Assembly (NCBI RefSeq): GCF_006171285.1
Contig: NZ_CP040889.1
Span: 3,224,001-3,288,000, forward strand
Direction of reading: 5' to 3'
Source: Leclercia adecarboxylata
GTDB taxonomy: Bacteria > Pseudomonadota > Gammaproteobacteria > Enterobacterales > Enterobacteriaceae
DNA length: 64,000 bases
The notes under the pieces were generated by a model. The model saw only the letters and a list, made by a program, of their open reading frames with translations, was not told the DNA's origin and ran no database searches. The first letter of the stretch is position 1, and each line of letters begins with the position of its first letter. Positions 36,819 to 44,828 of the stretch are shown one piece after another. The position numbers and the translations under genes are program-made.

Positions 36819-36889
36819 CGTTTAACTTGCTCCCGTCTGTCTGAAGTGTTAAAAGGTGCCCCTTCCATAGAAAGAGACAGGGCCAGGCC

Positions 36890-38278
36890 GTGAGAAACGC
36901 CTCATCCGCTTCAGATAAAAGTGTTGCTGAAGCCGCGTCGGAACAGACACCGACGCTCCACCGTGGTTTACAGAACCGCCATATTCAACTTATCGCCCTC
37001 GGCGGCGCAATTGGTACCGGGCTGTTCCTCGGTATCGGGCCCGCCATTCAGATGGCCGGTCCCGCCGTGCTGCTGGGTTATGCCATTGCGGGCATTATTG
37101 CCTTTCTGATCATGCGCCAGCTCGGGGAGATGGTGGTTGAAGAGCCGGTGTCCGGCTCCTTCGCCCATTTCGCCTACAAATACTGGGGCCCGTTCGCCGG
37201 GTTCCTCTCCGGCTGGAACTACTGGGTGATGTTCGTGCTGGTGGGGATGGCGGAGCTGACCGCCGCAGGGATCTACATGCAGTACTGGCTGCCGGACGTA
37301 CCGACCTGGGTCTGGGCGGCGGTGTTCTTCATCATCATCAACGCCGTTAACCTGGTGAACGTGCGCCTGTACGGTGAGACGGAGTTCTGGTTTGCCCTGA
37401 TCAAGGTGCTGGCGATTATCGGCATGATCGGCTTTGGCCTGTGGATGCTCTTCACCGACCACGGCGGCGAGCGGGCGACCATCGACAACCTGTGGCAGCA
37501 CGGCGGCTTCCTCGCTACCGGCTGGAAAGGGCTGGTGCTCTCCCTGGCGGTGATCATGTTCTCCTTTGGCGGGCTGGAGCTTATCGGTATTACCGCCGCC
37601 GAAGCCCGGGATCCGCATAAAAGCATCCCGAAAGCGGTCAACCAGGTGGTGTACCGTATTCTGCTGTTCTATATCGGTTCGCTGGTGGTTCTGCTGGCGC
37701 TCTACCCGTGGGTGGAAGTGAAATCTGACAGCAGTCCGTTTGTGATGATTTTCCACGATCTGAACAGCAACCTGGTGGCCTCTGCGCTGAACTTCGTGAT
37801 TCTGGTGGCGTCGCTGTCGGTCTATAACAGCGGCGTCTACTCCAACAGCCGGATGCTGTTTGGCCTCTCCGTGCAGGGCAACGCACCGAAGTTTCTGACC
37901 CGCGTCAGCCGTCGCGGCGTGCCGGTGAACTCGCTCCTGCTCTCCGGGGGCATTACCTCGCTGGTGGTGCTGATCAACTACCTGCTGCCGCACGAAGCCT
38001 TTGGCCTGCTGATGGCGCTGGTGGTAGCAACATTGCTGCTGAACTGGATCATGATCTGCCTGGCACACCTGCGTTTTCGCGCTGCGATGCGCCGCAAAGG
38101 GCGCGAGACGCAGTTCAAAGCGCTGCTCTATCCGGCGGGTAACTACCTCTGTATCGCTTTCCTGGCGATGATCCTGGTGCTGATGTGCACCATGGACGGC
38201 ATGCGCACCTCGGCAATTCTGCTTCCGGTGTGGATTCTGTTCCTGTTTGCGGCGTTTAAGCTGTCGCGCAAGAAGTAG
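36890..38278 (+). CDS. pheP: PheP, phenylalanine-specific permease
   Basis: This 462-aa amino-acid/polyamine/organocation transporter brings phenylalanine in with protons. It follows E. coli PheP closely: LHRGLQNRHIQLIALGGAIG, GTGLFLGIGPAIQMAGPAV, the FAHFAYKYWGPFAGFLSGWN block and twelve helices. The start is a GTG at 36890 with an AGG 3 bases upstream; the N-terminal 25 residues are variable and cytoplasmic. In E. coli pheP is next to mscM (ybdG); here a 5-kb insert separates them. Confidence 0.97.
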   Translation: MRNASSASDKSVAEAASEQTPTLHRGLQNRHIQLIALGGAIGTGLFLGIGPAIQMAGPAVLLGYAIAGIIAFLIMRQLGEMVVEEPVSGSFAHFAYKYWGPFAGFLSGWNYWVMFVLVGMAELTAAGIYMQYWLPDVPTWVWAAVFFIIINAVNLVNVRLYGETEFWFALIKVLAIIGMIGFGLWMLFTDHGGERATIDNLWQHGGFLATGWKGLVLSLAVIMFSFGGLELIGITAAEARDPHKSIPKAVNQVVYRILLFYIGSLVVLLALYPWVEVKSDSSPFVMIFHDLNSNLVASALNFVILVASLSVYNSGVYSNSRMLFGLSVQGNAPKFLTRVSRRGVPVNSLLLSGGITSLVVLINYLLPHEAFGLLMALVVATLLLNWIMICLAHLRFRAAMRRKGRETQFKALLYPAGNYLCIAFLAMILVLMCTMDGMRTSAILLPVWILFLFAAFKLSRKK

Positions 38279-38287
38279 TCGGCTATT

Positions 38288-38313
38288 GCCCGGTGGCGCA
38301 GCGCTTACCGGGC
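38288..38313. repeat. REP-like palindrome after pheP
   Basis: GCCCGGTGGCGC, AGCGCTTACCGGGC folds into an imperfect stem. It lies 9 bp after the pheP stop and may protect the transcript end. Confidence 0.8.
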
Positions 38314-38342
38314 ATAAATGCGAGCACAATGCCGCACATTGT

Positions 38343-38642
38343 TCAAAAATGAAACGCGACCCGCTTTCCTGTTGGAAGGATCACATCAATGCTCACTTCA
38401 CCGCCCAAAGCCGTGACATAGCGCTTAAGGGTGGAGAGGCGCGGATCGTTATCCGGTTGCTCAATCTTCGCAACGGTAGGCTGTTTAACCCCCATCGCGG
38501 CGGCAAGCTCCGTTTGCGAAATATTGAGCTCTTCGCGAAGTTGATTCAGCGCGACAATAATTCGCAGTTCCTCAACCTTTGCGGCTATCCGCTCCTGACT
38601 CTCTTCACTCTGCTGGGCCATGAGTTCTTTTAACGTTGCCAT
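38343..38642 (-). CDS. HigA-type antitoxin (XRE family), orphan
   Basis: This 99-aa protein has an N-terminal helical part (KELMAQQSEESQERIAAKVE) and an XRE helix-turn-helix (LNISQTELAAAMGVKQPTVA, KIEQPDND), then LSTLKRYVTALGGEVSIDVI and LPTGKRVAFHF. This ending is typical of the antitoxins that follow Gp49/HigB-type mRNA-cleaving toxins. Its start overlaps the end of a toxin frame by 13 bp, as in intact pairs, but that toxin is only a stump here. The antitoxin is therefore likely an orphan, maintained as a DNA-binding regulator or left over. Confidence 0.85.
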   Translation of the reverse strand: MATLKELMAQQSEESQERIAAKVEELRIIVALNQLREELNISQTELAAAMGVKQPTVAKIEQPDNDPRLSTLKRYVTALGGEVSIDVILPTGKRVAFHF

Positions 38643-38730
38643 TTGGCCTCCTGATTTGCCAGATATTTGCTGAATTCAGCGTCAGCTATGGCGATCATCT
38701 GTTTGTAGAATCGCTTTTCAACTTTATAGC
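38630..38730 (-). pseudogene. C-terminal stump of a HigB/Gp49-type toxin
   Basis: On the minus strand, after an in-frame TAG at about 38731, the frame reads PKGYKVEKRFYKQMIAIADA, EFSKYLANQEAKWQR and stops at 38630. EKRFYKxMI-ADxEFxxHL is the usual C-terminus of RelE/HigB-type toxins of this family. The N-terminal two thirds are missing; REP-type repeats lie just upstream (38771 on). It is too short to act. Confidence 0.65.
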
Positions 38731-38770
38731 CTTTTGGCTATAGGGAATACAGCTTAAAGATTAGAATTAC

Positions 38771-38896
38771 AACCGCCCGGCGGCGCTGCGCTTGCACGGG
38801 CCTACGGTTTGTGCGGTTTGATGCCCGGTGGCGCTCTAAATATTCGCACGGACGATCCCCTCGCCCCTTTGGGGAGAGGGTTAGGGTGAGGGGAAG
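38771..38896. repeat. Mixed repeat block: REP units and GGGGAGAGGG palindrome
   Basis: CGCCCGGCGGCGCTGCGC with TTGCACGGGCCTACGG, then GATGCCCGGTGGCGCTC, then CCTCGCCCCTTTGGGGAGAG, GGTTAGGGTGAGGGG (38858-38896). This block lies between the toxin stump and the LacI operators. Between 38643 and 39046 there is no intact gene. Confidence 0.8.
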
Positions 38897-38980
38897 CACC
38901 ACCCGGCATCTCCCCGCACCCAACTTCACCTTTATCGTGACCCCCCTCCCACTTCTTAATCGATCCCCAGGATCTTTGTT

Positions 38981-39029
38981 TTGTAATCGATTACTTTTCA
39001 TTTGATACGGTTTGTAATCGATTACTTTT
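38981..39029. promoter_or_regulatory. Twin LacI-family operators of the sugar cluster
   Basis: Two identical 19-mers, TTTGTAATCGATTACTTTT, contain the perfect palindrome GTAATCGATTAC at 38983-38994 and 39014-39025. The centres are 31 bp apart, three helical turns, which suits cooperative binding. The second lies just before the ribosome-binding site of the MFS gene at 39047. The repressor is probably the product of 42536-43516. A weaker half site, TTAATCGATCC, is at 38956. Confidence 0.88.
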
Positions 39030-39046
39030 TAAGGGTGGGGCTGATC

Positions 39047-40285
39047 ATGGTGTCAACAACTGAAAGTAGTGGAAAGGTGATAGGGCAGCACCGGATGCTG
39101 GTGCCGCGCCTGTCGCTGATGATGTTTCTGCAGTTCTTTATCTGGGGGAGCTGGTCGGTCACCCTCGGTCTGGTGATGACCCAGCACAACATGTCATTGC
39201 TGATTGGCGATGCGTTCTCCGCCGGGCCAATCGCCTCTATTTTATCGCCATTTGTGCTCGGCATGCTGGTGGACCGCTTCTTCGCCTCGCAAAAGGTGAT
39301 GGCGGTGATGCACCTTGCAGGGGCTGCGATCCTCTGGTTCGTTCCGGGCGCGCTGATGGCGGAAAACGGCGCGCTGCTGATCGGCCTGCTGTTTGGCTAC
39401 ACCCTCTGCTACATGCCGACCCTGGCGCTGACCAACAATATCGCCTTCCACAGCCTGGCGAATGTCGATAAAACCTTCCCGGTGGTTCGCGTGTTCGGCA
39501 CCATCGGCTGGATTGTGGCGGGGATTTTTATCGGCGTCACCGGTGTCGCCGCAAGCGTCACCATCTTCCACGTCGCAGCGGCCAGCTCCGTCCTGCTGGC
39601 GCTCTATAGCCTGACGCTGCCGCACACGCCAGCGCTCGCCAAAGGCATGCCGGTTAAGATGCGCGATCTCTTCTGCGCCGACGCCTTTGCTCTGCTGAAA
39701 ACCCGGCACTTCTTTATCTTCTGCCTGTGCGCGATGCTGATCTCCGTCCCGCTGGGCACCTACTACGCTTACACCGCGTCCTACCTGGCGGATGCCGGGA
39801 TCGCGGATGTCAGTACCGCCATGTCCTTCGGCCAGATGTCCGAAATCTTCTTTATGCTGGTGATCCCGCTGCTGTTCCGCCGCCTGGGCGTGAAGTACAT
39901 GCTGCTGATCGGCATGCTGGCGTGGTTTGTCCGTTACGCGATGTTTGCCCTCGGCGTGAGCGAAGAGGGACGCATTCTGCTCTATCTCGGCATCCTGCTG
40001 CACGGCGTGTGCTATGACTTCTTCTTTGTGGTGGGCTTTATCTACACCGACCGCGTCGCGGGCGATAAGGTAAAAGGCCAGGCGCAGAGCATGATCGTGA
40101 TGTTCACCTACGGCATCGGCATGCTGCTGGGCTCACAGATTTCTGGCGCGCTGTACAACCGCCTGGTGGCGGGGCAGACCGTTCCTCAGGCCTGGGTCAC
40201 CTTCTGGTGGATCCCGGCGGTGGCGGCTGCGGTCATCGCGCTTGTTTTCCTCGTCTCGTTCAAATATGACGACGACAAGGCGTAA
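39047..40285 (+). CDS. MFS permease, YegT-like (nucleoside:H+ symporter family)
   Basis: This 412-aa twelve-helix transporter is related to E. coli YegT and NupG: LMMFLQFFIWGSWSVTLGLV, ILSPFVLGMLVDRFFASQKV, YMPTLALTNNIAFHSLANVD, FPVVRVFGTIGWIVAGIFIG, and LLHGVCYDFFFVVGFIYTDR. The ATG at 39047 has GGTGGGG upstream; the frame is open to 39002, but that start lies inside the operators. It is the first gene of a four-gene group with an isomerase-like enzyme, a dehydrogenase and a LacI repressor, so it probably brings in a sugar or glycoside rather than a nucleoside. Confidence 0.9.
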   Translation: MVSTTESSGKVIGQHRMLVPRLSLMMFLQFFIWGSWSVTLGLVMTQHNMSLLIGDAFSAGPIASILSPFVLGMLVDRFFASQKVMAVMHLAGAAILWFVPGALMAENGALLIGLLFGYTLCYMPTLALTNNIAFHSLANVDKTFPVVRVFGTIGWIVAGIFIGVTGVAASVTIFHVAAASSVLLALYSLTLPHTPALAKGMPVKMRDLFCADAFALLKTRHFFIFCLCAMLISVPLGTYYAYTASYLADAGIADVSTAMSFGQMSEIFFMLVIPLLFRRLGVKYMLLIGMLAWFVRYAMFALGVSEEGRILLYLGILLHGVCYDFFFVVGFIYTDRVAGDKVKGQAQSMIVMFTYGIGMLLGSQISGALYNRLVAGQTVPQAWVTFWWIPAVAAAVIALVFLVSFKYDDDKA

Positions 40286-40299
40286 TTACTGGAGGTGGT

Positions 40300-41325
40300 A
40301 TGAGGACGATTAAAGGCCCGGGCATTTTTCTGTCGCAGTTTATCGGCGGGCAACCGCCGTTTAACACCCTCGACGGGCTGGCAGGCTGGGCGGCGGAAAA
40401 GGGCTATAAAGCGCTGCAAATTCCCTGCAACCATAAAGCGATTTTTGACGTGGAGCAGGCGGCGGAAAGCCAGACCTACTGCGATGAGATAAGCGGCAGG
40501 CTGGCGGAGAAGGGGCTGGTCATCAGCGAGCTCTCCACCCATCTTGAAGGGCAGCTGATCGCCGTCAATCCGGCCTACGACGACGCCTTTGATAACTTCG
40601 CCCCGCAGGCGGTGCGCGGCAACGCGGCCGCCCGCCAGGCATGGGCTACCGATATCGTGAAAAAGGCGGCGCTGGCCTCGGCCCGCCTCGGGCTCACCGC
40701 CCACGCCACCTTCTCCGGATCGCTGGCCTGGCCGTTTATGTACCCCTGGCCGCCGCATAACGAGGCGCGTTTCGAGGAGGCGTTCAGCGAACTGGCCCGC
40801 CGCTGGCGGCCGGTTCTGGATATCTTCGACGAGCAGGGGGTGAACGTCTGCTATGAGATCCACCCCGGGGAAGATCTGCACGACGGCGTCACCTTTGAGC
40901 GTTTCCTGGCGCTGGTGGGCAACCACCCGCGCTGCAACATCCTCTACGATCCGAGCCACCTGCTGCTGCAGCAGATCGATTATCTGAGCTATATCGATCA
41001 CTACCACACCCGCATCAAGGCGTTTCACGTGAAGGATGCCGAGTACCGCCCCAACGGGCGTAGCGGAGTCTATGGCGGGTATCAGAGCTGGATCAACCGC
41101 GCCGGACGCTTCCGCTCGCCGGGCGACGGGCAGATCGACTTCAAGGGCATCTTCAGCAAGCTGACCCAGTACGACTACGACGGCTGGGCAGTGCTGGAGT
41201 GGGAGTGTTGCCTGAAGGATGGCGACACCGGGGCGCGGGAAGGGCGCGAGTTTATCTCCCGCCACATTATTCCGGTCTCCGATCGGGCGTTTGACGATTT
41301 CGCCGCAGGAGAACTTCATGATTAA
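40300..41325 (+). CDS. Sugar phosphate isomerase/epimerase-family TIM barrel
   Basis: This 341-aa protein belongs to the xylose-isomerase-like/AP-endonuclease 2 fold. Likely metal ligands are the Glu in VNVCYEIHPGEDL, the Asp/His in NILYDPSHLLLQ, the His in KAFHVKDAEY and the Glu in GWAVLEWE. It opens 15 bp after the MFS gene with GGAGGTGG upstream and its stop overlaps the next gene. The exact reaction is open: isomerase, epimerase or 3-keto-sugar hydratase are all seen in this family next to Gfo/Idh/MocA enzymes. Confidence 0.88.
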   Translation: MRTIKGPGIFLSQFIGGQPPFNTLDGLAGWAAEKGYKALQIPCNHKAIFDVEQAAESQTYCDEISGRLAEKGLVISELSTHLEGQLIAVNPAYDDAFDNFAPQAVRGNAAARQAWATDIVKKAALASARLGLTAHATFSGSLAWPFMYPWPPHNEARFEEAFSELARRWRPVLDIFDEQGVNVCYEIHPGEDLHDGVTFERFLALVGNHPRCNILYDPSHLLLQQIDYLSYIDHYHTRIKAFHVKDAEYRPNGRSGVYGGYQSWINRAGRFRSPGDGQIDFKGIFSKLTQYDYDGWAVLEWECCLKDGDTGAREGREFISRHIIPVSDRAFDDFAAGELHD

Positions 41326-42460
41326 CGTCGGCATTATCGGCAGCGGCTTTATCGGCCCGGCGCACATCGAAGCCCTGCGCCGTCTCGGCTTTGTGCAGGT
41401 CGTCGCCCTGTGCGACGGCTCGCTGGAACAGGCGCAAGAGAAGGCCCGGGCGCTCAATATTCCCCACGCTTACGGCAGCGTGGACGAGCTGCTGGCCCAC
41501 CCGGATCTGCACGTGGTGCATAACTGCACCCCGAACCATCTGCATGCGGCGATCAACCGCCAGATCCTGCGAGCCGGGAAGCATCTCTTCTCTGAAAAGC
41601 CGCTGTGCATGACCCCGGACGAGGCGCGGGAGCTGGTGGCGCTGGCGGAGCAGGCGGGGGTGGTACACGGCGTAAGCTTTGTTTATCGCCAGTTTGCGAT
41701 GGTTCGCCAGGCGGCGAGCATGGTGGAGGCGGGCAGCCTCGGACGGCTGTTTGCCGCCCACGGCAGCTATCTTCAGGACTGGATGCTGCTGGAAACCGAC
41801 TACAACTGGCGGGTCGACGCCGCGCTCGGAGGGGCATCGCGGGCGGTGGCCGATATCGGCTCCCACTGGTGCGACACTATCCAGTTTATAACCGGGCGGC
41901 GCATCGTCGAGGTGATGGCCGATCTCTCGGTCGTCTGGCCGACCCGCAAGGCCAACGTGGCCGGGAATCAGACCTTCAGCCAGGCGGGCGAGGCGGTGTA
42001 TGAGGACAAACCGGTCACCACCGAGGATTTCGGCTCGGTGCTGTTCCGCTTTGAGGATGGCAGCAAGGGCAGCTTTAACGTCTCGCAGGTGAGCGCCGGA
42101 CGTAAAAACCGCCTCAGCCTTGAGGTGAACGGCAGCGACTGTTCCCTGGCCTGGGATCAGGAGGTGCCGCAGCAGCTGTGGGTGGGCCATCGGGCGCAGG
42201 CCAATCAGACGCTGACGGACGATCCGGGCCTGATGAACCAAGATGTGGCATACAGCGCCCACTTCCCCGGCGGACACATTGAAGGCTGGCCGGATGCCTT
42301 CAAAAACATGATGGCGCAGTTCTATCGCGCGGTGCAGGCGGGCAGGATGCCGGAGAAGCCGGTGTTTGCCACCTTCCATGACGGGGCGAACGTGATGTAC
42401 ATCATTGATGCCATTGTGAAAAGCCATCAGCAGCAGCGCTGGGTCGCCGTCGCGCAGTAA
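41318..42460 (+). CDS. Gfo/Idh/MocA-family sugar dehydrogenase
   Basis: This 380-aa NAD(P)-dependent oxidoreductase starts with the Rossmann motif GIIGSGFIGPAHIEA, has VHNCTPNHLHAAINRQILRA and the conserved SEKPLCMT, where the lysine is catalytic in the family, and DIGSHWCDTIQF, carrying the Asp and His of the active site. The ATG at 41318 has GCAGGAGAA upstream and overlaps the isomerase stop by 8 bp, so translation is coupled. Together with the isomerase-like enzyme it suggests oxidation and rearrangement of a sugar or inositol-like substrate. Confidence 0.9.
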   Translation: MINVGIIGSGFIGPAHIEALRRLGFVQVVALCDGSLEQAQEKARALNIPHAYGSVDELLAHPDLHVVHNCTPNHLHAAINRQILRAGKHLFSEKPLCMTPDEARELVALAEQAGVVHGVSFVYRQFAMVRQAASMVEAGSLGRLFAAHGSYLQDWMLLETDYNWRVDAALGGASRAVADIGSHWCDTIQFITGRRIVEVMADLSVVWPTRKANVAGNQTFSQAGEAVYEDKPVTTEDFGSVLFRFEDGSKGSFNVSQVSAGRKNRLSLEVNGSDCSLAWDQEVPQQLWVGHRAQANQTLTDDPGLMNQDVAYSAHFPGGHIEGWPDAFKNMMAQFYRAVQAGRMPEKPVFATFHDGANVMYIIDAIVKSHQQQRWVAVAQ

Positions 42461-42464
42461 CACC

Positions 42465-42484
42465 TTGCCCGGTGCGCCGGGCAA
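42465..42484 (+). terminator. Hairpin between the dehydrogenase and repressor genes
   Basis: TTGCCCGG, TGCG, CCGGGCAA forms a perfect 8-bp stem directly after the dehydrogenase stop. Without a T-run it may only reduce read-through into the repressor gene. Confidence 0.55.
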
Positions 42485-42535
42485 CGCATTTATGGTAGCC
42501 TGCTGCTAACGCAAAATGCAGGATCACTCGTCGCT

Positions 42536-43516
42536 ATGTCAATTCAGAAAATCGCCCAACTGGCGGGCGTCTCGGTGGCGACGGTATCGCGCGTGCTGAA
42601 TAACAGCGATACCGTCAAAGCCAAAAACCGCGATCGCGTCTTGCAGGCGATTAAAGAGGCTAACTATCAGCCCAATCTTCTGGCCCGTCAGCTGCGAACG
42701 TCGCGCAGCTATATGGTGCTGGTGATGGTCTCCAACATTGCCAACCCGTTCTGCGCCGAAGTGGTGAAGGGCATTGAGGAGCAGGCGGAGAAAAACGGCT
42801 ACCGCATCCTGCTGTGTAATTCCGGCTCCGACATTGAACGCTCCCGCTCGGGGCTCAGCCTGCTCACCGGCAAAATGGTCGACGGCATTATCACCATGGA
42901 CGCCTTCTCCCGGCTCACCGAACTGGCGGCGCTGATTGGCGATGCCCCCTGGGTGCAGTGCGCCGAATACGCCGACGCGGGCGCGGTCTCCTGCGTCGGG
43001 ATTAACGACGTCGATGCTTCCCAGCATGTGGTCAGCCACCTGGCGGACGGCGGGCGTCAGCGGATCGCGCTGATCAACCATGACCTGAGCTACAAATATG
43101 CCCGTCTGCGCGAGCGGGGGTATAAAAGCGTGCTGCACCTGCGCGACCTGTCATATCAGGCGGTGGAGTATGCCAGCGATCTGAGCGCCGCCGCAGGCAA
43201 AGCGGCGATGCGCAAACTGCTGGCCGCCGAACCGCGCCCGGATGCGGTCTTTGCCGTCTCCGATACCCTGGCCGCGGGCGCGCTGCGCGCGATTGAAGAG
43301 GCGGGGCTGCGCGTGCCGCAGGATATTGCCGTAGCCGGGTTCGACGGCACGGAGCTCTCCGGGATGGTTTCGCCGCCGCTCAGCACCATCGAGCAGCCGT
43401 CGCGGGATATCGGGCGCAAGGCGGTCGATCTGCTGCTGAATAAAATCGACAACCCCGACGCCCCTGCCGAGCGGGTAATGATGAACTGGCGCTTTATTTC
43501 CCGCGCCAGCACCTGA
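42536..43516 (+). CDS. LacI-family repressor of the sugar cluster
   Basis: This 326-aa regulator has the LacI helix-turn-helix and hinge at the N-terminus (SIQKIAQLAGVSVATVSRVL, NLLARQLRTSRS) and a sugar-binding core (VMVSNIANPFCAEVVKGIEE, AVFAVSDTLAAGALRAIEEA, DIAVAGFDGTELSGMVSPPL). It closes the MFS-isomerase-dehydrogenase cluster on the same strand and most likely binds the GTAATCGATTAC sites at 38981-39029. The ATG at 42536 has AGGA about 11 nt upstream. It converges with mscM, whose stop abuts its own. Confidence 0.92.
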   Translation: MSIQKIAQLAGVSVATVSRVLNNSDTVKAKNRDRVLQAIKEANYQPNLLARQLRTSRSYMVLVMVSNIANPFCAEVVKGIEEQAEKNGYRILLCNSGSDIERSRSGLSLLTGKMVDGIITMDAFSRLTELAALIGDAPWVQCAEYADAGAVSCVGINDVDASQHVVSHLADGGRQRIALINHDLSYKYARLRERGYKSVLHLRDLSYQAVEYASDLSAAAGKAAMRKLLAAEPRPDAVFAVSDTLAAGALRAIEEAGLRVPQDIAVAGFDGTELSGMVSPPLSTIEQPSRDIGRKAVDLLLNKIDNPDAPAERVMMNWRFISRAST

Positions 43517-44761
43517 TTATTTCGCCAGCGCGCCTGCCAGGGAGCGAATATCGTTCCCGGTTGGCGACTGGTGAATACGCAGGCCGAATTCATCGATCAC
43601 CGCAAAAATATGATCGAAGATATCGGCCTGAATCTCCTCATATTCCGCCCAGATCACCGTGTTGGTAAAGGCATATATTTCTATCGGCAGACCGTTGGCG
43701 TCTGGCGCTAACTGGCGCACCATTAAGGTCATATCCTTGCGGATATTCGGATGGTTGCGCAGATATTCATTCAGGTAAGCGCGGAAGGTGCCAATATTGG
43801 TCATCTTACGCAGGTTCAGCACCGATTCCCCTTCACCATTCTGCTGATTCCACAGCGTAATTTCCTCATGGCGTGTGACCATATAAGGTTTAAGCAGCTT
43901 CGCCTGAATCAGCTGCCGCTGCTCCTGTTCGTCGAGAAAATGAACGCTGGTGGTGTCGATATTCAGGCTGCGCTTGATGCGCCGACCGCCGGAGGCCGAC
44001 ATCCCGCTCCAGTTAATAAAAGCATCGGACACCAGCGCCCAGGTGGGAATGGTGGTGATGGTATTATCAAAATTGCGCACCTTTACGGTGGTCAGGCCAA
44101 TGTCAGTTACCGTGCCGTTAGCGCCGTATTTCGGCATCTCCAGCCAGTCGCCGAGCTTGAGCATATCGTTTGCCGACAGCTGGATACCGGCGACCAGCCC
44201 CAGAACCGGGTCTTTGAATACCAGCATTAACACCGCCGCCATCGCACCCAGGCCGCTAATCAGAATGGCAGGGGACTGACCAATCAGCAGGGAGATAATC
44301 AGGATGCCAACCAGAATGGCGCTCACCAGCTTAATGCCCTGGAAAATCCCTTTCAGCGGCAGCTGCGAGGCGGTAGCCATCTTTTGTGACAGATTGAAAA
44401 CGACGTCCAGCAGCGAGAAAAAGGTGAGCAGGGCATATACCATCGTCCACAGTTTCGCGCAGGTGGTTAATAATTCCGCCGCGTCGCTGCCGCTTTGCAG
44501 CCACAGCTTCGCCTGGATGTTGACGATTATCCCCTGCAGCGTAAAGGCCAGACGGTAAAATAATTTATTCTGGGTAATGATCTGTAGCCATAAATGGCTA
44601 CTGGCGCGGGCGCGTTTTTCAAATGCCCGCAAAACGACTTTATGTAATATAAAATGAATAATGAGTGCAGTCAGAAAGATAAGTCCAAAAATAATCACCA
44701 GGCTGGTAGTGTGATTAATTTCAATACCTGACTCTTCGACCAGGGAAATAAACTCCTGCAT
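43517..44761 (-). CDS. mscM: MscM (YbdG), miniconductance mechanosensitive channel
   Basis: This 414-aa MscS-family channel follows E. coli YbdG through its length. It has about five membrane helices, the pore helix [20 protein letters not shown], and the beta-domain after [20 protein letters not shown], then [19 protein letters not shown] near the C-terminus. It opens in hypo-osmotic shock at low threshold. In E. coli it lies between pheP and nfsB; here foreign blocks flank it on both sides. Confidence 0.96.
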   Translation of the reverse strand: MQEFISLVEESGIEINHTTSLVIIFGLIFLTALIIHFILHKVVLRAFEKRARASSHLWLQIITQNKLFYRLAFTLQGIIVNIQAKLWLQSGSDAAELLTTCAKLWTMVYALLTFFSLLDVVFNLSQKMATASQLPLKGIFQGIKLVSAILVGILIISLLIGQSPAILISGLGAMAAVLMLVFKDPVLGLVAGIQLSANDMLKLGDWLEMPKYGANGTVTDIGLTTVKVRNFDNTITTIPTWALVSDAFINWSGMSASGGRRIKRSLNIDTTSVHFLDEQEQRQLIQAKLLKPYMVTRHEEITLWNQQNGEGESVLNLRKMTNIGTFRAYLNEYLRNHPNIRKDMTLMVRQLAPDANGLPIEIYAFTNTVIWAEYEEIQADIFDHIFAVIDEFGLRIHQSPTGNDIRSLAGALAK

Positions 44762-44828
44762 AACGTCTCCTGTATTAAAGCAGCCGCCATAATGGCGACT
44801 GCGGAACCGTTTTGCAAATTCGCGAGGC

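Noticed and set aside
27028..36889. Intact prophage at argU
   Set aside because: argU is a known integration site, but no integrase, repressor, terminase or capsid gene is seen, and no duplicated attachment sequence was noticed by eye.
36968..38329. 453-codon open frame opposite pheP
   Set aside because: Antisense shadow of a membrane transporter gene; composition is His/Gln/Arg-rich and no motif or ribosome-binding site is seen.
38738..39001. 87-codon minus-strand frame across the repeat block
   Set aside because: It spans REP-type and GGGGAGAGGG repeats and the LacI operators, with a low-complexity product (LPLTLTLSPKGRG) typical of translated repeats.
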